This document shows, in pieces, positions 39,489-47,051 of a stretch of 64,000 nucleotides of DNA. The notes beneath the pieces are model-generated. The model did not search any database. It was not told where the DNA came from and saw only the letters and a program-made list of their open reading frames with translations. The translations under genes were made by a program, and so were the position numbers. The DNA comes from Pseudoxanthomonas sp. SE1 (GTDB taxonomy: Bacteria > Pseudomonadota > Gammaproteobacteria > Xanthomonadales > Xanthomonadaceae). Position 1 is the stretch's first letter, and each line of letters opens with the position of its first letter. The stretch lies in NCBI RefSeq assembly GCF_029542205.1, contig NZ_CP113783.1, positions 2,285,001 through 2,349,000 of the forward strand. Direction: 5' to 3'.

Positions 39489-39692
39489 GTAGGATTTTTC
39501 CTACAACACATCGGGGCGACGACCGACGGCGAATGTGACGGCTTTCGACGACGATGCTCGCGTCCCCGGCAGCACGCCCTGCGCAGGCCACGAAAGGCCG
39601 CTCTGCAAAGGAAACGGGCGCTGCCTTGAGCAAGCAGCACTGCCGGAGCCGGGGACTCCCCCTTCAGACCCGACCCTCATTGGTCGGGTTTT
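39489..39692 (+). ncRNA. Candidate structured RNA ending in an intrinsic terminator
   Basis: A non-coding 200-base stretch. It opens with a palindrome GTAGGATTTTTCCTAC (39489-39504). A long closing stem can form between GTCCCCGG (39562-39569) and CCGGGGAC (39649-39656), continued by CAG/CTG. Inside are a short hairpin GGCC-ACGAAA-GGCC (39586-39599), the string CTGCAAAGG, and a second hairpin GCTGC/GCAGC (39620-39638). A terminator follows at 39669-39692. This three-way layout with a GAAA loop recalls the c-di-GMP-I (GEMM) aptamer, but its CAAACC and ACGCAAAGC core strings are not intact, and no plus-strand gene follows. Structure by eye only. Confidence 0.45.
39669..39692 (+). terminator. Intrinsic terminator of the structured RNA candidate
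   Basis: CCCGACC, loop CTCATT, GGTCGGG, then TTTTC. The T-run is on the plus strand only. Confidence 0.85.
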
Positions 39693-39710
39693 CTTTTGCC
39701 GGCGGCAGGA

Positions 39711-39824
39711 TCAGCCGTTGCCGCCGCCCAGCCAGAGTTCGGGCATCTGCAGCAGGCCGAACAGCACCAGCGCCGTCGCGGCGATCAGCATCCAGGCCAT
39801 GCTCCGTACCAGCAGGTTGCGCAT
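39711..39824 (-). CDS. Small single-pass membrane protein (37 residues)
   Basis: ATG 39824 is preceded by GGGAG at a proper distance. The product is MRNLLVRSMAWMLIAATALV... with one hydrophobic helix (about residues 9-25) and a short polar end WLGGGNG. It lies downstream of ggpPS on the same strand, 71 bases after its stop. Such small proteins are often missed; it may be real or chance. No homologue recognised. Confidence 0.5.
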   Translation of the reverse strand: MRNLLVRSMAWMLIAATALVLFGLLQMPELWLGGGNG

Positions 39825-39895
39825 GCGAGGGGCTCCCTGTCCCGTGTGTGGCACGACTATCGACGCAGGCGCGCGACGAGTCAAAGGTAAATGCA

Positions 39896-42193
39896 TTAAG
39901 CCGCGATGGCCGTCCGCGTTTCTGCATTTACCTCGCCCTGCACACCGCGCGCCGCGGCGAGGAACTCCCTGCCCCAGCGCGATAGATCGTAGTGGCGGAC
40001 GATGTCGTACAGCCTGCGCTGGCGGTCTTCGCGTTCGCCCTGCGTCATCACCAGCGCGTGCCGCAATGCGCGCGCGAGATCCGCCGGATCATGCGGATTG
40101 GTCAGCACCGCGCCCTTCAGTTCCGCCGCCGCACCCGCGAATTCCGACAGCACCAGCACGCCGTCGCCGCCGTCCAGGCCCTGCACCGCGACGAACTCCT
40201 TCGCCACCAGGTTCAGGCCATCGCGCAGCGGCGTGATCCACATGACATCGGCGGCGGCGTAATGCGCCACCACGTCGGCGAACGGCAGCACACGCGCGAA
40301 GAAGCGCACCGGCGTCCAGTCCAGCTGCGACAGCCGTCCGTTGATCCGGCCCACCGCCTGTTCGATCTGCTGCTGCAGCGGGCGGTACACCGTCATCTCC
40401 TTCGCGGCCGGCACGCACACCAGCACCAGGGTCACTTCGCCCCGCAGTTCCGGGGACTCGTCCAGCAGGCGCTCGAACGCGTGCAGCTTCTGCAGGATGC
40501 CCTTGGTGTAGTCCAGCCGTTCGATCGACAGCACCAGCTTGCGCCGGCCGATCTCGTCGCGGATGCGCGCGATATCCTCGGCCACCTGCTCCGTTTCCAG
40601 GCACGCCTGGATGCGGCCCACGTCGGTGCCGATGGGATGCGCGCCGATGCGCACGGTGCGCCCGTCGATGCGCAGTTCGGTGGCCATGTCCTCCACGCCC
40701 ACCGCGCAGCCGAAGGTCAGGAAGCGCGGCGCGCACTGCGCACGCGCGGTGACCTCCACCGGGAACGTGCTGCGTACCGCGTCGGTGAAGTTCTCCGCAT
40801 GGCGCGGGATGTGGAAGCCCACGTAGTCGCACGCCATCAGGCTGCCGAGGATCTCGCGCCGCCACGGCAGGATCGCGAAGATGTCGGCCGACGGGAACTG
40901 CGTGTGGTGGAAGAAGGCGATCTTCACGTCCGGGCGCAGCTCGCGCAGCACCGACGGCACCATCCACAGGTTGTAGTCGTGCAGCCATACCGTCGCGCCG
41001 GGTGCGGCCTCGGCGGCGGCGGCTTCGGCGAAGCGGCGGTTGACCCGCTTGAACAGCGCCCAGTCGTCCTCGCTGAAACGCGCACGCTCCCAGAAACTGT
41101 TGATGACCGGCCAGAACGCCTCCTTCGAGAAGCGCTTGTAGAAGACGTCCACCTCGTGTTTGGTCAACGGCACGTTGGTGGCGGTGAGACCGGGATAGCG
41201 CTCCGCATCCACCGGCGTATGCAGCTCCACCGGCGGGCCCTTCGGATCGGCCACCGTCCACGCCACCCACGAACCGGGCTGACCCTCGCCGAAGAAGCTC
41301 AGCAGGCTGGGGATGATGCCGTTGGGCGAACTGTGCGGGCGACGCACGCGCTTGCCGTCGACGATGTGTTCTTCATACGGCAGGCGGTGGTAGACCATCA
41401 CCAGTTCCGCCTTGCCGGGGGCATGCGTGGGCGGCGCGTAGTCGTCGGCGCGCAGCAGGTCGAAGTGCGCCATCGCCTGCAGGATGCCGCCACAGCCCGG
41501 CGCCTCCGCGTGCAGCACCTGGTCCATGCCGGCGGTGGCGGCGAGCAGCGCGGGTTCGGAATCGCCCACGCACACGCCGGGGAAGCCTTCGCCATACATC
41601 GACAGGTCGTTGAGCGTGTCGCCGGCCACCAGCACGCGGCCGTGTTCCAGATCGAGTTCTTCCACCAGCGCCGTCAGCGTGCTGCCCTTGCGCGTGTCGC
41701 GCGGCAGGATGTCCAGGTAACGGTCGGCCGAATACAGCACCTCGCAGCCCAGCGATGCGGCCACGGTTTCCACCTCGGCCTGGATGGTCGACAGCTGTTC
41801 CGGATGGCAGTAATACGAGCACCGGCGTTCCTGCGGCACCTCCTGGCGCACCAGCATCGGGAAGCGGCGCATCGCATCGGCAACCACGTGCTCGCCCGGC
41901 CAGCGCGCTTCGATCCGCGATTGCAGCGGCTGGATCGGCTGCATGTCCGCGGTGCGCAGCACGGTCGCGCCCACGTCGCAGATCAGATAGTCCGGCGTGG
42001 GCAGGCCGGGATCGGCCAGCAGCGGCAGGATGGCTTCGCGTCCGCGCCCGGTGACCCACGCCAGCTTCACGCCGGGATGCGCGTCGACCAGGTGGTACAG
42101 CTGCTTGCGCGCGGCCGGATCGCCGGCCAGGAACGTGCCGTCCAGATCGGTGGCCAACAACAGCGGATCGGGCGAATTCTTCAACAGGCTCAT
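39896..42193 (-). CDS. ggpPS: Fused glucosylglycerol-3-phosphate phosphatase/synthase
   Basis: A 765-residue fusion. Residues about 10-260 are a HAD phosphatase (ATDLDGTF with D16 and D18; VLVAGDTLNDLSMYGEG). Residues about 268-750 are a GT20 synthase whose strings YHRLPYEEHI, HSSPNGIIPSLLSFFG, VWLHDYNLWMVP, FFHHTQFPSADIFAILPWR, RLDYTKGI and ITPLRDGLNLVAKEF match cyanobacterial GgpS rather than OtsA. It should make glucosylglycerol from ADP- or UDP-glucose and glycerol-3-phosphate, a compatible solute. The same domain order is known from Stenotrophomonas ggpPS. Trehalose-phosphate synthase is the alternative often seen in automatic annotation. Confidence 0.88.
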   Translation of the reverse strand: MSLLKNSPDPLLLATDLDGTFLAGDPAARKQLYHLVDAHPGVKLAWVTGRGREAILPLLADPGLPTPDYLICDVGATVLRTADMQPIQPLQSRIEARWPGEHVVADAMRRFPMLVRQEVPQERRCSYYCHPEQLSTIQAEVETVAASLGCEVLYSADRYLDILPRDTRKGSTLTALVEELDLEHGRVLVAGDTLNDLSMYGEGFPGVCVGDSEPALLAATAGMDQVLHAEAPGCGGILQAMAHFDLLRADDYAPPTHAPGKAELVMVYHRLPYEEHIVDGKRVRRPHSSPNGIIPSLLSFFGEGQPGSWVAWTVADPKGPPVELHTPVDAERYPGLTATNVPLTKHEVDVFYKRFSKEAFWPVINSFWERARFSEDDWALFKRVNRRFAEAAAAEAAPGATVWLHDYNLWMVPSVLRELRPDVKIAFFHHTQFPSADIFAILPWRREILGSLMACDYVGFHIPRHAENFTDAVRSTFPVEVTARAQCAPRFLTFGCAVGVEDMATELRIDGRTVRIGAHPIGTDVGRIQACLETEQVAEDIARIRDEIGRRKLVLSIERLDYTKGILQKLHAFERLLDESPELRGEVTLVLVCVPAAKEMTVYRPLQQQIEQAVGRINGRLSQLDWTPVRFFARVLPFADVVAHYAAADVMWITPLRDGLNLVAKEFVAVQGLDGGDGVLVLSEFAGAAAELKGAVLTNPHDPADLARALRHALVMTQGEREDRQRRLYDIVRHYDLSRWGREFLAAARGVQGEVNAETRTAIAA

Positions 42194-42517
42194 GCAGGTG
42201 CACTCCCAGTGGGTGGTGTGCCGCGCACGGAGGCACGACGCGACGCGTCAACGGACGCAGGCGGGGATCGATCGCATCGGAAAGGCGCTGCAAGGCAGGC
42301 GCAGGAAGAGAGTTGCCGCGTGCGGAACACGCTGCGCGCAAGCGCGCTGCAGATGCGCGTCCATCCCCGGATGTGGACGCGACATCGACTGATGCGACGC
42401 AGCATTGTAGTCCGCATCGTCTTCGCAAAGGTCAACACGATGTTAAGAATGTTAAATTCCACCGGGAAATCCGCGTTTTTCCCGCATCACTGCGCCTGCA
42501 TCACGTGCGAGCCACGC
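42194..42517 (-). promoter_or_regulatory. ggpPS upstream region with ATGTTAA direct repeats
   Basis: A 324-base gap without a gene. It has a locally AT-rich part near 42410-42480 with two direct repeats ATGTTAA (42440-42446 and 42449-42455) and, on the minus strand, TTGACC and TACAAT boxes 20 bases apart (42430-42435, 42404-42409), longer than ideal. A salt-responsive promoter would be expected here; evidence is weak. Confidence 0.4.
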
Positions 42518-43432
42518 TTACGTGCGCGTCGTTGTCGCCGATACCAGCGCATCGATCAACGCGCGCGATGCCGCGGAGAGACGGCGATGCGGCGCGTAGA
42601 TCAGCGAGAAAGGACGCGTGCGTCCCGACAGGTCCGGCAACGCACGCACCAGCTCCGCACCGCGACGCGTGCAGGCATCGATGATGAAGTCGTACGTCTG
42701 GCAGATGCCGACGCCGGCCTGCGCCAGCGACACCACCCCCAGCACGTCATCGGACACCTCGATGCGCGAGCACGGCACCCAGTCCACGTCACCGCCGTCC
42801 ACGCGGAACAGCCACGGCGCCACGCGTCCGCTGCTGGGCAGCACGAACGGCAGGCAGGCATGCGCCGCCAATTCGTCCAGCGTCTGCGGCGTGCCGTGCG
42901 CAGCCAGGTAATCCGGTGAGGCCACCACGCTGAGCGTCGCATCCTCCAGCGTCCTGCCCACCAGCCCGCTGTCGGGCAGCGCGCCCAGCCGGATGGCCAG
43001 GTCGTAGCCCTCGGCCACCAGATCCACGTTGCGGTTGGCGATGTTCACCTCCAGCCGCACCTGCGGGTGCTGCCGCACGAAATCGCGCAGCAGCCACGGC
43101 AGCCGGTAGTGGCCGTAGGTGGTCGGCACGCTGAGGCGCACATGTCCGCTGAGCGTGCCCGCCTCGCCCTGCACCGCGCGTTCGGCATCGTCGATCAGGT
43201 GGAACGCGGCGCGCGCCTGTTCCACGTACAGGCGACCGGCTTCGGTCAGGCTGGTCCGGCGTGTGGTCCGCCGCAGCAACTGGCTGCCCAGCCGCGTTTC
43301 CAGCCGGGCGACCGCGCGGCTGATCACCGAGGGCGTGGTGGACAGCGCCACCGCGGCGGCCGTCAGCGAGCCGTGATCCACCACCGCCACCAGCGCCTCG
43401 ACATCGGCCAGGTGATCGAACCGTCGCGCCAT
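42518..43432 (-). CDS. LysR-family transcriptional regulator
   Basis: A 304-residue regulator. N-terminal HTH: FDHLADVEALVAVVDHGS, LSTTPSVISRAVARLE, LGSQLLRRTTRRTSLTEAG; C-terminal substrate-binding domain with LRLSVPTTYGHYRLPWLL-like sequence and AQAGVGICQTYDFIID. ATG 43432 has GGAGG just upstream. It is divergent from the DJ-1/PfpI gene (108 bases between), the usual LysR arrangement, so it probably controls that gene. Effector unknown. Confidence 0.92.
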   Translation of the reverse strand: MARRFDHLADVEALVAVVDHGSLTAAAVALSTTPSVISRAVARLETRLGSQLLRRTTRRTSLTEAGRLYVEQARAAFHLIDDAERAVQGEAGTLSGHVRLSVPTTYGHYRLPWLLRDFVRQHPQVRLEVNIANRNVDLVAEGYDLAIRLGALPDSGLVGRTLEDATLSVVASPDYLAAHGTPQTLDELAAHACLPFVLPSSGRVAPWLFRVDGGDVDWVPCSRIEVSDDVLGVVSLAQAGVGICQTYDFIIDACTRRGAELVRALPDLSGRTRPFSLIYAPHRRLSAASRALIDALVSATTTRT

Positions 43433-43540
43433 TATTGCCTCCGGAGAACAGATGAATCCCTCCCGGGCCAATTTATCGCCTCGCGCGCCGGGAATACAGT
43501 GCGCGCCACCCCGGGCTTCCCGCCCGCACCGGAGACCCCC

Positions 43541-44383
43541 ATGAAGCTGCTCGCCCCCCTCACCGCCGCCGTCCTGCTCGCCGTCGCCTCGGCCAACGCC
43601 CAGGCCGCCCACGTGCTCGTGGTGCTGTCCGATGCCGACCACCTCGACCTGCGCGACGGCCAGGTCTACCCCACCGGCTTCTACCTCAACGAACTGATGC
43701 AGCCGGTCAAGGCGCTGCGCGACGCCGGCCACGAGATCACCTTCGCCACGCCGGAAGGCCGCGCGCCGACGGTGGACCGCACCTCGGTGGACAAGGCCTA
43801 TTTCGGCAACGACGCTGCCAGCCTGCAATCGCACGCCGACTTGCTGGCGCAGTTGAGGCTGACCTCCGCCACGCAGTCGCCGGTGCTCAGCCTGGCCCGG
43901 GTGGAGCAGATCGGTTACGGCGAATTCGACGCCGTCTACATCCCCGGCGGCCACGCGCCCATGCAGGACCTGCTGGCCAGCCCGGCCCTGGGCCGCCTGC
44001 TGACCGACTTCCACCAGCAGGGCAAGCCCACCGCGCTGGTCTGCCATGGCCCCATCGCCCTCCTGTCCACGCTGCCGGGCAACGCCGCCTTCATACAGCG
44101 GATGGAACGCGACAATCGCGCCCCGACGCCGGCCGACTGGATCTACGCCGGCTACCAGGTCACGGTGATCAGCAACGATGAGGAAGAACAGGCCAAGGCC
44201 GCGCTCAACGGCGGCCGCATGAAGTTCTACCCGCAGACGGCGCTGCAGCAGGCCGGCGTGCAGTACCGCAGCAACACCCAGCCGTGGCAGTCGAACGTGG
44301 TGGTCGATCGGGAACTGATCACCGGCCAGAACCCGGCCTCGGCGGTGGGTGTGGCGAAGGTGTTACTGGAGCGGTTGGACTGA
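43541..44383 (+). CDS. Exported DJ-1/PfpI-family protein
   Basis: A 280-residue protein with a signal peptide (MKLLAPLTAAVLLAVASANAQA). The DJ-1/PfpI fold shows the nucleophile elbow TALVCHGPIALL with C168, the segment YGEFDAVYIPGGHAPMQDL and a glutamate in TFATPEGRAP. Cytosolic relatives are glyoxalases or chaperones; periplasmic forms are less studied. GGAGA precedes the ATG. Likely regulated by the divergent LysR gene. Confidence 0.87.
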   Translation: MKLLAPLTAAVLLAVASANAQAAHVLVVLSDADHLDLRDGQVYPTGFYLNELMQPVKALRDAGHEITFATPEGRAPTVDRTSVDKAYFGNDAASLQSHADLLAQLRLTSATQSPVLSLARVEQIGYGEFDAVYIPGGHAPMQDLLASPALGRLLTDFHQQGKPTALVCHGPIALLSTLPGNAAFIQRMERDNRAPTPADWIYAGYQVTVISNDEEEQAKAALNGGRMKFYPQTALQQAGVQYRSNTQPWQSNVVVDRELITGQNPASAVGVAKVLLERLD

Positions 44384-44451
44384 CAGCGGCGCCAGCGTAC
44401 CCGCCTTGTGCGCTTGCCGACCCGGACAGGCGTACAGGGCGGATCATTCCC

Positions 44452-44703
44452 CTCTACTCACACAAAGCCTGGCGAGAGAGGCGAAAAGCCTGACTCTACT
44501 CACACATAGCCTGGCACGAGAGGGAAAAAGCCCGGCTCTACTCACACATAGCCTGGCGCGAGAGGGAAAAAGCGTGGCTCTACTCACGCAAAGCCTGGCG
44601 CGAGAGGCAAAAAGCCTGGCTCTACTCACGCAAAGCCTGGTACGAGAGCGAAAAAGCCTGGCCCTACTCACACATGGCCTGTTGCGCCAGCGAAAAAGCC
44701 TCG
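44452..44703. repeat. 42-bp tandem repeat, six copies
   Basis: Six consecutive 42-bp units starting CTCTACTCACACAAAGCCTG; core TACTCAC..A.AGCCTGG..CGAGAG..AAAAAGCC. Divergence is about 2-10 bases per unit, the sixth being most degenerate. Because 42 is a multiple of three, every frame encodes a 14-residue repeat: for example LLTHSLAREGKS on the plus strand and SRARLCVSRA on the minus strand. No convincing start or ribosome site makes either a sure gene. It lies between the DJ-1 gene and a small membrane protein gene. Confidence 0.9.
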
Positions 44704-44790
44704 GCCATCCTGGTCAGCGATGCCCCGTGCACGACGGTGCCGGATGGTCGGACCTCATGTGGCGCCGCACCCGACGCCTCGGCCCACCGG

Positions 44791-45072
44791 TCAGGCCAAC
44801 AGGATCTTCATCAACGCGACCGTCGCCACGGCCGCCACCAGCCAGATCGTCACACGCTTGAGCAGCGCGGCATCCAGCGCCCCGGCCGCCCGCGCTTCGC
44901 GCGACGGAGTGAACCCCACCACCAGCCCATGCACGGGTAACGCAACCACCAGCAGGAACGCGAACACCCAGTTCAACGTTTCGTCCCCCAATCGCGGCCA
45001 GATCAACGGCATCACGACGCCGGCGAACAGGCCGGCGATGGCGGCGGTGATGGGGGTGGGGATCAGTTTCAT
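44791..45072 (-). CDS. Small hypothetical membrane protein
   Basis: A 93-residue protein with three hydrophobic segments (about 8-25, 34-53, 73-92) and a basic cytoplasmic loop FTPSREARAAG. No recognised family; ribosome site weak. Base composition is like that of its neighbours. It ends 88 bases beyond the minisatellite. Confidence 0.65.
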   Translation of the reverse strand: MKLIPTPITAAIAGLFAGVVMPLIWPRLGDETLNWVFAFLLVVALPVHGLVVGFTPSREARAAGALDAALLKRVTIWLVAAVATVALMKILLA

Positions 45073-45144
45073 GCGGATAGCGTTGCGTTGAGGCTTGATC
45101 GCAGTCTAACGGACGACGGGTTGAAGATCGGCTCCCGAACAATC

Positions 45145-45176
45145 GTAGGATGGGTTGAGCGAAGCGATACCCATCA
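45145..45176 (+). repeat. REP family A, left copy flanking the RAYT gene
   Basis: A 32-base element beginning GTAGGATGGGTTGAGCG and ending ACCCATCA; the imperfect stem GATGGGT/ACCCATC is preceded by the GTAG tetranucleotide typical of RAYT-recognised REPs. It is identical, in inverted orientation, to 45727-45758. Confidence 0.9.
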
Positions 45177-45198
45177 ACGCCATCTCCGAGGTCAAGGA

Positions 45199-45729
45199 AT
45201 GACCGACTACCGACGCACTCTCGTCCCCGGCGCCACCTACTTCTTCACGGTCAATCTCGCTGACCGTCGTGCCACGCTGCTGGTCGACCACATCGACCTG
45301 TTGCGCGATGCAATCCGGTACGTGCGCCGCCGTCATCCGTTCGATATCGACGCCATGGTCGTGCTTCCGGATCACCTGCACGCCATCTTGACGTTGCCAT
45401 CCGGCGACGCCGATTTCCCCCTGCGCTGGCGCCTCATCAAGACCTGGTTTTCACGCCACCTGCCCCACGGCGAACATCGACGCGCGAGCCGTATCGAAAA
45501 AGGCGAGCGCGGCATATGGCAACGACGGTATTGGGAGCATCTGATACGCGACGAGATCGACTTCGCGCGGCATGTGGATTACATCCACTGGAATCCGGTG
45601 AAGCACGGGCACGTGGCGCGTGTTGTGGATTGGCCTTATTCCACGTTCCATCGATTTGTGCGGGATGGGGTGTTGACGAAGGATTGGGGTAATGGCGGAG
45701 ATGACGCGAGCTTCGGAGAGCGGCAGTGA
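45199..45729 (+). CDS. REP-associated tyrosine transposase (RAYT)
   Basis: A 176-residue Y1-transposase-family protein. It starts YRRTLVPGATYFFTVNLADR, has the HUH metal motif VVLPDHLHAIL (H59, H61) and the C-terminal catalytic tyrosine Y128 in HVDYIHWNPVKHG, preceded by GIWQRRYWEHLIRD. RAYTs are domesticated IS200/IS605-like enzymes that cut and join REP sequences. AAGGA precedes ATG 45199. Perfect 32-base inverted REPs bracket the gene, and the right one overlaps its stop codon. Confidence 0.93.
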   Translation: MTDYRRTLVPGATYFFTVNLADRRATLLVDHIDLLRDAIRYVRRRHPFDIDAMVVLPDHLHAILTLPSGDADFPLRWRLIKTWFSRHLPHGEHRRASRIEKGERGIWQRRYWEHLIRDEIDFARHVDYIHWNPVKHGHVARVVDWPYSTFHRFVRDGVLTKDWGNGGDDASFGERQ

Positions 45730-45758
45730 TGGGTATCGCTTCGCTCAACCCATCCTAC
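45727..45758 (-). repeat. REP family A, right copy overlapping the RAYT stop codon
   Basis: Reverse complement of 45145-45176, all 32 bases identical. Its first three bases are the TGA stop of the transposase gene. Confidence 0.9.
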
Positions 45759-45765
45759 GGGCTAC

Positions 45766-46884
45766 TCACTTGACCGGCTCTGGCGCTGCTTCTGGAGGCG
45801 CCATCTCTGCACGATTCCTCCCTTCAATTGAAGTCCGAGCTGTCGGCACCTCCGCGCTCTCAGCGTGAACTACGGGCACGGACTCAGCGGGCCATGCATG
45901 CCAAGCCATAACCGCGACGAAAGCTATAGCCAGCAGAGTTTGCAGAGCAACTACGATCAACTGCCACTGCGCCAACTTGTAAGCTGCTCGCCCGTCTGCA
46001 GCCAAATCCCCTTCCGCCGTTCGACCAAAATGACGGCGCATATAGGGCTTCATCGCTGGCAGTGTGGCCTTCATGATCTCGCCGACTACCACACTCATGC
46101 CCGAAATGGCTGCCCCTCTCTCAGCAAGTTCTCTTCCGACAGCTTCGCCCGCACCGCGTGAAGCGACCATTGCCGCCATTGCCTTTTGCACAAGACCCAA
46201 GCCAGCCGTAATTGCTAATCCATACAGGGAGTAGGTGAGCGCCAAAGGTTGCAAAAAAAGGGAAAGCGAATCCGCATTTGAGACGAGAAGTGCCACCAAC
46301 GCAGCGTAGCCAGCAAGAAGCCATGACGAGAAAGAGTCCACAAGGGCTGAACCACGTGCGGCTCCTTGGATCATGATGGTGCGCGCGTGCAAGATTTCGG
46401 TCGCGTACTCCACCTTTATCCGTCTAGCGATATAGCTGCGCAACTCTTCTCGCCGATCCGCTACAGACCGCGGCTTCACCGTGTCGGGGAACCCCTTTCC
46501 TCGTAGGCGCTGATCTACCACAACCATCCGGTCAAGCACTCTCCCAATTGCGGTATCCAACATTCCGCCTATGTCGTTGAGGACGACACCCACGTCCAGC
46601 CCCAAAGCTCGCGCTGTCTTCGAAGTCTCTGCTACGAACGTATCGACGAACGCTCGTAAGTAGCCATCTATGTACTTTCGACTCCAAAAAGTCTCAAGCG
46701 CGGAGCCGCTGAACTCGATACCAGAGTAGAAAATGGGAGTTCCATCCAACATCTTTAGACTAACCCCACTACTACCGAAGTGGAGCCATGGATCGACATG
46801 AGCGCGGACGATTGCCCGAGCGCCCTCGTCTATGAATTCTTCTAGGGCGCGATGGTCAGCAGGGCCGGAGGCGAGAGTTTTCAT
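45766..46884 (-). CDS. Hypothetical membrane protein, low-GC relative to neighbours
   Basis: A 372-residue protein of unknown family. Residues 1-190 look soluble, with RAIVRAHVDPWLHFGSS and IARRIKVEYATEILHAR; two adjacent helices follow (SWLLAGYAALVALLVSNAD and LALTYSLYGLAITAGLGLV, about 192-240) and a third near the C-terminus (QLIVVALQTLLAIAFVAVMAW, about 312-332), then a polar tail. Codon choice is less GC-biased than in flanking genes, suggesting recent acquisition. It begins 7 bases from a REP on one side and 67 from a REP pair on the other. Function not inferred. Confidence 0.75.
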   Translation of the reverse strand: MKTLASGPADHRALEEFIDEGARAIVRAHVDPWLHFGSSGVSLKMLDGTPIFYSGIEFSGSALETFWSRKYIDGYLRAFVDTFVAETSKTARALGLDVGVVLNDIGGMLDTAIGRVLDRMVVVDQRLRGKGFPDTVKPRSVADRREELRSYIARRIKVEYATEILHARTIMIQGAARGSALVDSFSSWLLAGYAALVALLVSNADSLSLFLQPLALTYSLYGLAITAGLGLVQKAMAAMVASRGAGEAVGRELAERGAAISGMSVVVGEIMKATLPAMKPYMRRHFGRTAEGDLAADGRAAYKLAQWQLIVVALQTLLAIAFVAVMAWHAWPAESVPVVHAESAEVPTARTSIEGRNRAEMAPPEAAPEPVK

Positions 46885-46951
46885 GAAACTTCATCTTGAG
46901 CGATGGCGGACAGAATCAACCTCATTCAACGTGACATTCGTCCACTAGCAC

Positions 46952-47040
46952 GTAGGATGGGTTGAGCGCAGCGATACCCATCATCGCGGACGATCAGACG
47001 CACCGAAGCGATGGGTATCGCTACGCTCAACCCATCCTAC
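46952..47040. repeat. REPIN: inverted pair of family A REPs
   Basis: Left REP 46952-46983 and right inverted REP 47009-47040 with a 25-base middle. They differ from the RAYT-flanking copies by single bases (GCGCAGCG, GCGTAGCG). Paired inverted REPs of this kind are the form thought to be mobilised by RAYTs. Confidence 0.9.
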
Positions 47041-47051
47041 CTTTCTTCCGG

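Noticed and set aside
39489..39692. Canonical c-di-GMP-I riboswitch
   Set aside because: The general layout fits, but the invariant CAAACC and ACGCAAAGC strings are altered and no downstream gene on that strand exists; kept only as a structured RNA candidate.
39992..42919. A 975-codon frame antisense to ggpPS
   Set aside because: Composition is His/Gln/Arg-rich as expected from reverse reading of GC-biased codons; ggpPS itself has full catalytic motifs.
44452..44703. CRISPR array or direct-repeat origin (iterons)
   Set aside because: The 42-bp units are contiguous without spacers, and no rep or cas gene is near.
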